Source: Lysobacter sp.
GTDB taxonomy: Bacteria > Pseudomonadota > Gammaproteobacteria > Xanthomonadales > Xanthomonadaceae
Reading direction: 5' to 3'
Assembly: GCA_030151365.1 (NCBI GenBank)
Contig: JASLDW010000129.1
Coordinates: 1-7,294 of the forward strand
DNA: 7,294 nucleotides
Made by a program: the position numbers and the translations under genes. The notes under the pieces were generated by a model. That model searched no databases. It saw only the letters and a list, made by a program, of their open reading frames with translations, and was not told where the DNA came from. This document shows, piece after piece, positions 5,561 to 7,294 of the stretch (positions within the stretch are counted from its first letter, which is position 1; each line of letters begins with the position of its first letter).

Positions 5561-5965
5561 ATGTCATCCAGGCTCGCAATCGCAATAGCCGCATTTATGC
5601 TGGCCAAATTTGCACACGGACAAGAAGCCATCGCAACGCCAGACTTGCATTGCATTAGTGCCACCTTTTCCACTAAAACAGCCAAGAATAAAAACAAAGT
5701 CACTCTTTGCCGTGGCCCTGATTACGCTACCCAGCAAATCTACTTTCCTAATCGCCCTCTATACCAACCCACAACATGTAACGCCGTCGGGACTGCCGTA
5801 GATTCTGACTCACTCACGACCACTTATCGCTTCGAACGGGGGACGTGTGAAAATGGAGAGATTCTTCGACCGGCGGAATATGTATGCAAGTCCTCCGGAA
5901 GCAAAACCACATGCGTTCATAAAGGCGTTGAACTTGAATTCTCAGAAATCGAGCAACGCCCCTAA
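5561..5965 (+). CDS. Cassette C11 exported six-cysteine protein, 134 aa
   Basis: A signal peptide covers about residues 1-20 (R4, hydrophobic LAIAIAAFMLAKFA, cleavage near AHG20). The mature protein of about 114 residues has six cysteines, at 31, 50, 73, 96, 109 and 118, enough for three disulfides in the periplasm or outside the cell. It is strongly basic in the middle (KTAKNKNK, 39-46) and has aromatic, proline-rich beta-like stretches (QQIYFPNRPLYQPTTC). No family is recognised. An inhibitor-like or small disulfide-stabilised binding protein would fit, but this is inference. TTAGGGG (5545-5551), formed by the cassette's own start, gives a fair ribosome-binding site nine bases before the ATG. 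The TAA stop is part of the R'' core of attC11. Confidence 0.88.
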   Translation: MSSRLAIAIAAFMLAKFAHGQEAIATPDLHCISATFSTKTAKNKNKVTLCRGPDYATQQIYFPNRPLYQPTTCNAVGTAVDSDSLTTTYRFERGTCENGEILRPAEYVCKSSGSKTTCVHKGVELEFSEIEQRP

Positions 5966-6069
5966 CTAATCGTTCAAGCCGACGCCGCTTCGTGGCACGG
6001 TTTTGGGCTTTCCGCTACGCTAGCCCAAAACCGCGCCACTCTCGGCGCGGCTTAACTCAGGTGTTAGAC
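5960..6069 (+). repeat. attC11, major-class site ending cassette C11
   Basis: R'' is CCCTAAC (5960-5966) and R' is GTTAGAC (6063-6069). Between the cores it appears identical to attC1. Confidence 0.95.
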
Positions 6070-6465
6070 CCACGGGTTATAATTCGGTCGCTTCCCGAAT
6101 TAGAGCTTCAGTTGCTTACCCTTAAAGCTGATTGGAATTACGCCATTTCCGACAATCGGCGTCATTACCTGGTCAAAGCAATTCACCGCAATCGAATTAT
6201 TGGAAGAGCCCATGGTTGGTTCTCTCCAAATTCTCTGTTTGTGCTTGAGAAAATCGAACTGAACCAGCAATATCGGTCCCGCGGTTACGGCACGTCGATT
6301 ATTCAAGAACTTCGGGAGGAAGCCCGAAACCAAAGCTGCTCCAGCTTCATTTTTTCTGGCGTTCAACGAAATAATATTCGTGCTATCCGTCTGTATGAAT
6401 CGCTGAATGCCACTCCAGCCGACAGCTCAGCAGAAGTCTGTGAGTTTGTGTTGACCCCGCCCTAG
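6061..6465 (+). CDS. Cassette C12 GNAT-family N-acetyltransferase, 134 aa
   Basis: This is a GNAT domain, which transfers an acetyl group from acetyl-CoA to an amine; the substrate is unknown. Strands around residues 38-50 (LVKAIHRNRIIGRAH) and 59-68 (LFVLEKIEL) lead into the acetyl-CoA loop QQYRSRGYGTSIIQEL. R72-x-x-G75-x-G77 there matches the Q/R-x-x-G-x-G/A signature of motif A. Motif B follows as NNIRAIRLYESL (104-115), with the usual Asn and Tyr (Y112). The length is short for GNAT proteins (often 140-180 residues) because the N-terminus is trimmed. No in-frame ATG precedes the domain. The likely start is GTG at 6061, which lies in the attC11 3' end, so the preceding attC supplies the start codon. 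The TAG stop directly abuts the attC12 core. Confidence 0.87.
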   Translation: MLDPRVIIRSLPELELQLLTLKADWNYAISDNRRHYLVKAIHRNRIIGRAHGWFSPNSLFVLEKIELNQQYRSRGYGTSIIQELREEARNQSCSSFIFSGVQRNNIRAIRLYESLNATPADSSAEVCEFVLTPP

Positions 6466-6576
6466 GTCTAACTATTCGTTCAAGCCGACCCCGCTTCGTG
6501 GCGCCGCCTGCGTGCCTGCGCTACGCTAGCACGCATTCGCCACCACTCACGGGGCGGCTTAACTCAGGTGTTAGAT
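6466..6576 (+). repeat. attC12, third-class site ending cassette C12
   Basis: R'' is GTCTAAC (6466-6472) and R' is GTTAGAT (6570-6576). It matches attC8 in the left arm and inner stem. It differs by TATTCG after TAAC, by CACCACTC for CGCCACTC, and in the bases before GGGCGGC. Confidence 0.94.
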
Positions 6577-6582
6577 TGTGCT

Positions 6583-6588
6583 GGGGAG
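6583..6588 (+). promoter_or_regulatory. Ribosome binding site of cassette C13
   Basis: GGGGAG ends four bases before the ATG at 6593. It supports that ATG over the upstream in-frame GTG at 6578. Its first base is also the last base of the 14-bp terminal inverted repeat of this cassette. Confidence 0.7.
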
Positions 6589-6592
6589 CACT

Positions 6593-7075
6593 ATGGCCAT
6601 CGTTTCCGCATTGATCCTAGTTTCTAGTCTGAGTTGCAACGTGCAAGGCGCCCATTATCAGTACGATGCTGATAAAGGCGTTACCGCCCATTTCGAGACC
6701 ATTCCAAGCGATCCAAAATCGCTTTATCTGATCGTTTCAGACTCGGCTGGTCACAAGCTATGGTTTACTCTCGATAGCGGGAGCGCCGCAAGCTCCGTCC
6801 GATTCGTTTCGTCCACGAGCGATCCTGGCCTGAACTCTTGGAAACCCCAAGATCCAGACTCCTCTAAGGATCGGCTGCTTCCCGATCAGAGGTATTTCCT
6901 ATTCACTAAGAATGGCAGCTTGGCAAAGCAATCCCTCTCACTAACTTCATCTGCCCCAGATGTGGTTTTTATCCCCGATTTGGCCGAACAAACCTTTTAT
7001 CGTCGTGACCCTACCCTGTTCAAGATTATCCCGCAGGGAATGTTTCGGCTTAAAAGTTGTGGCAGCACAATCTAA
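6593..7075 (+). CDS. Cassette C13 exported hypothetical protein, 160 aa
   Basis: The ATG at 6593 is preferred to an in-frame GTG at 6578 because GGGGAG (6583-6588) lies four bases before it and the signal peptide then starts properly. Residues 1-20 (MAIVSALILVSSLSCNVQGA) look like a Sec signal with cleavage after QGA20. C15 sits in a poor lipobox (SLSC), so a lipoprotein is possible but less likely. The mature part seems all-beta: YQYDADKGVTAHFETIP, SLYLIVSDSAGHKLWFTLDSG, a polar loop rich in Ser/Asp/Pro (71-97), then RYFLFTKNGSLAKQSLSL and PDVVFIPDL. The single mature cysteine is C156. The family is not recognised. The TAA stop is part of the R'' core of attC13. Confidence 0.87.
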   Translation: MAIVSALILVSSLSCNVQGAHYQYDADKGVTAHFETIPSDPKSLYLIVSDSAGHKLWFTLDSGSAASSVRFVSSTSDPGLNSWKPQDPDSSKDRLLPDQRYFLFTKNGSLAKQSLSLTSSAPDVVFIPDLAEQTFYRRDPTLFKIIPQGMFRLKSCGSTI

Positions 7076-7179
7076 CTATTCGTTCAAGCCGACGCCGCTT
7101 CGTGGCACGGTTTTGGGCTTTCCGCTACGCTAGCCCAAAACCGCTCCACTCTCGGCGCGGCTTAACTCAGGTGTTAGCC
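7070..7179 (+). repeat. attC13, major-class site ending cassette C13
   Basis: R'' is ATCTAAC (7070-7076) and R' is GTTAGCC (7173-7179). It matches attC1 apart from TATTCG after TAAC and CTCCAC for CGCCAC in the right arm, which puts a T opposite the unpaired position. Confidence 0.95.
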
Positions 7180-7294
7180 GTTCCATTCGTTATTTGTTTC
7201 GCGCTCAAATGTGTATCTGATCTCATCGCAGCTGCAGGCAAGAGCCAAAAGCTGCTCTGCCCCTCGCTTGCGCGCAGAACCTTGCACCTGAAAG
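7174..7294. other. Cassette C14, 5' end only, coding strand unclear
   Basis: Only 121 bases are present. A plus-strand frame opens at the attC13 GTG (7171) and stays open to the edge, reading MLAVPFVICFALKC and then a polar stretch. A minus-strand frame enters from the edge and ends at a TAA that is the reverse of TTA at 7174-7176. It reads ...LALACSCDEIRYTFE RETNNEWNG, a more natural-looking protein C-terminus. If the minus frame is the gene, this cassette is reversed relative to all others in the window. The evidence is too short to decide. Confidence 0.5.

Larger units (their letters stand above)
1..7294 (+). mobile_element. Integron gene-cassette array, interior segment
   Basis: Fourteen direct attC repeats separate short open reading frames, one per cassette, all reading in the same direction. 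Each repeat starts with a TAAC-ending core (R'') and ends with a GTTA-starting core (R'). An integron integrase inserts and removes such cassettes by cutting between the G and the first T of GTTRRRY. The integrase gene, attI and the Pc promoter are not in the window, so neither end of the array is seen. Similar attC sites across unrelated genes indicate a large chromosomal-type array. Most of the genes have no function recognisable by eye, which is normal for such arrays. Confidence 0.96.

Noticed and set aside
2..7179. Regularly spaced repeats as a CRISPR array
   Set aside because: The repeats are about 110 bp with internal dyad symmetry and are separated by 250-530 bp units, nearly all of which hold genes. 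They fit attC sites and not CRISPR repeats with short spacers.
1..7294. Known antibiotic-resistance cassettes, toxin-antitoxin pairs, tRNA genes or an integrase gene
   Set aside because: None of the translated frames shows motifs of common resistance enzymes or tyrosine recombinases. No cassette has two adjacent small genes, and no tRNA-like fold was seen.

Overview
The window is a stretch of an integron gene-cassette array and nothing else. Fourteen attC recombination sites (called attC0 to attC13 here) are spaced about 0.4 to 0.8 kb apart, all in the same orientation. They delimit thirteen complete cassettes (C1 to C13) and the first 121 bases of a fourteenth (C14). No integrase gene, attI site, Pc promoter, transposase or resistance gene is present, so this is an interior piece of a longer array. 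The attC sites are nearly uniform in length (108 to 112 bp), and eight are near-identical. This homogeneity is typical of a sedentary chromosomal integron rather than a clinical mobile one. The attC style (GTTCAAGCCGAC...GGCTTAAC with a long central stem) and the roughly balanced base composition fit a gammaproteobacterium, perhaps of the Xanthomonas/Pseudomonas kind. That host guess is weak because cassettes do not reflect host composition.

Layout: C1 (108-607) soluble hypothetical; C2 (707-1359) exported ankyrin-repeat protein; C3 (1459-1818) three-helix membrane protein; C4 (1919-2552) helix-turn-helix protein with its own strong promoter and palindromic operator; C5 (2652-3051) membrane protein; C6 (3152-3528) single-pass membrane protein with a small beta-type domain; C7 (3628-3984) no convincing gene; C8 (4082-4441) and C9 (4542-4926) soluble hypotheticals; C10 (5027-5444) and C11 (5545-5964) small exported proteins, C11 with six cysteines; C12 (6064-6470) GNAT acetyltransferase; C13 (6571-7074) exported hypothetical; C14 (from 7174) cut by the window edge.

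The genes are mostly orphans brought together by site-specific recombination and do not form a pathway. All twelve confident genes are on the plus strand, so they could share one long transcript. The only recognisable internal promoter lies at the head of C4 and could drive C4 and the cassettes after it. Seven of the twelve gene products are predicted to be exported or membrane-bound.

The most informative structural signal is that each cassette begins and ends with its own private inverted repeat, 8 to 14 bp long. In most cases it runs past the 7-bp recombination core, and in seven cassettes the downstream copy contains the stop codon. In addition, the conserved attC 3' end (CAGGTGTTAG) may supply a ribosome-binding sequence or a GTG start codon to the next cassette.
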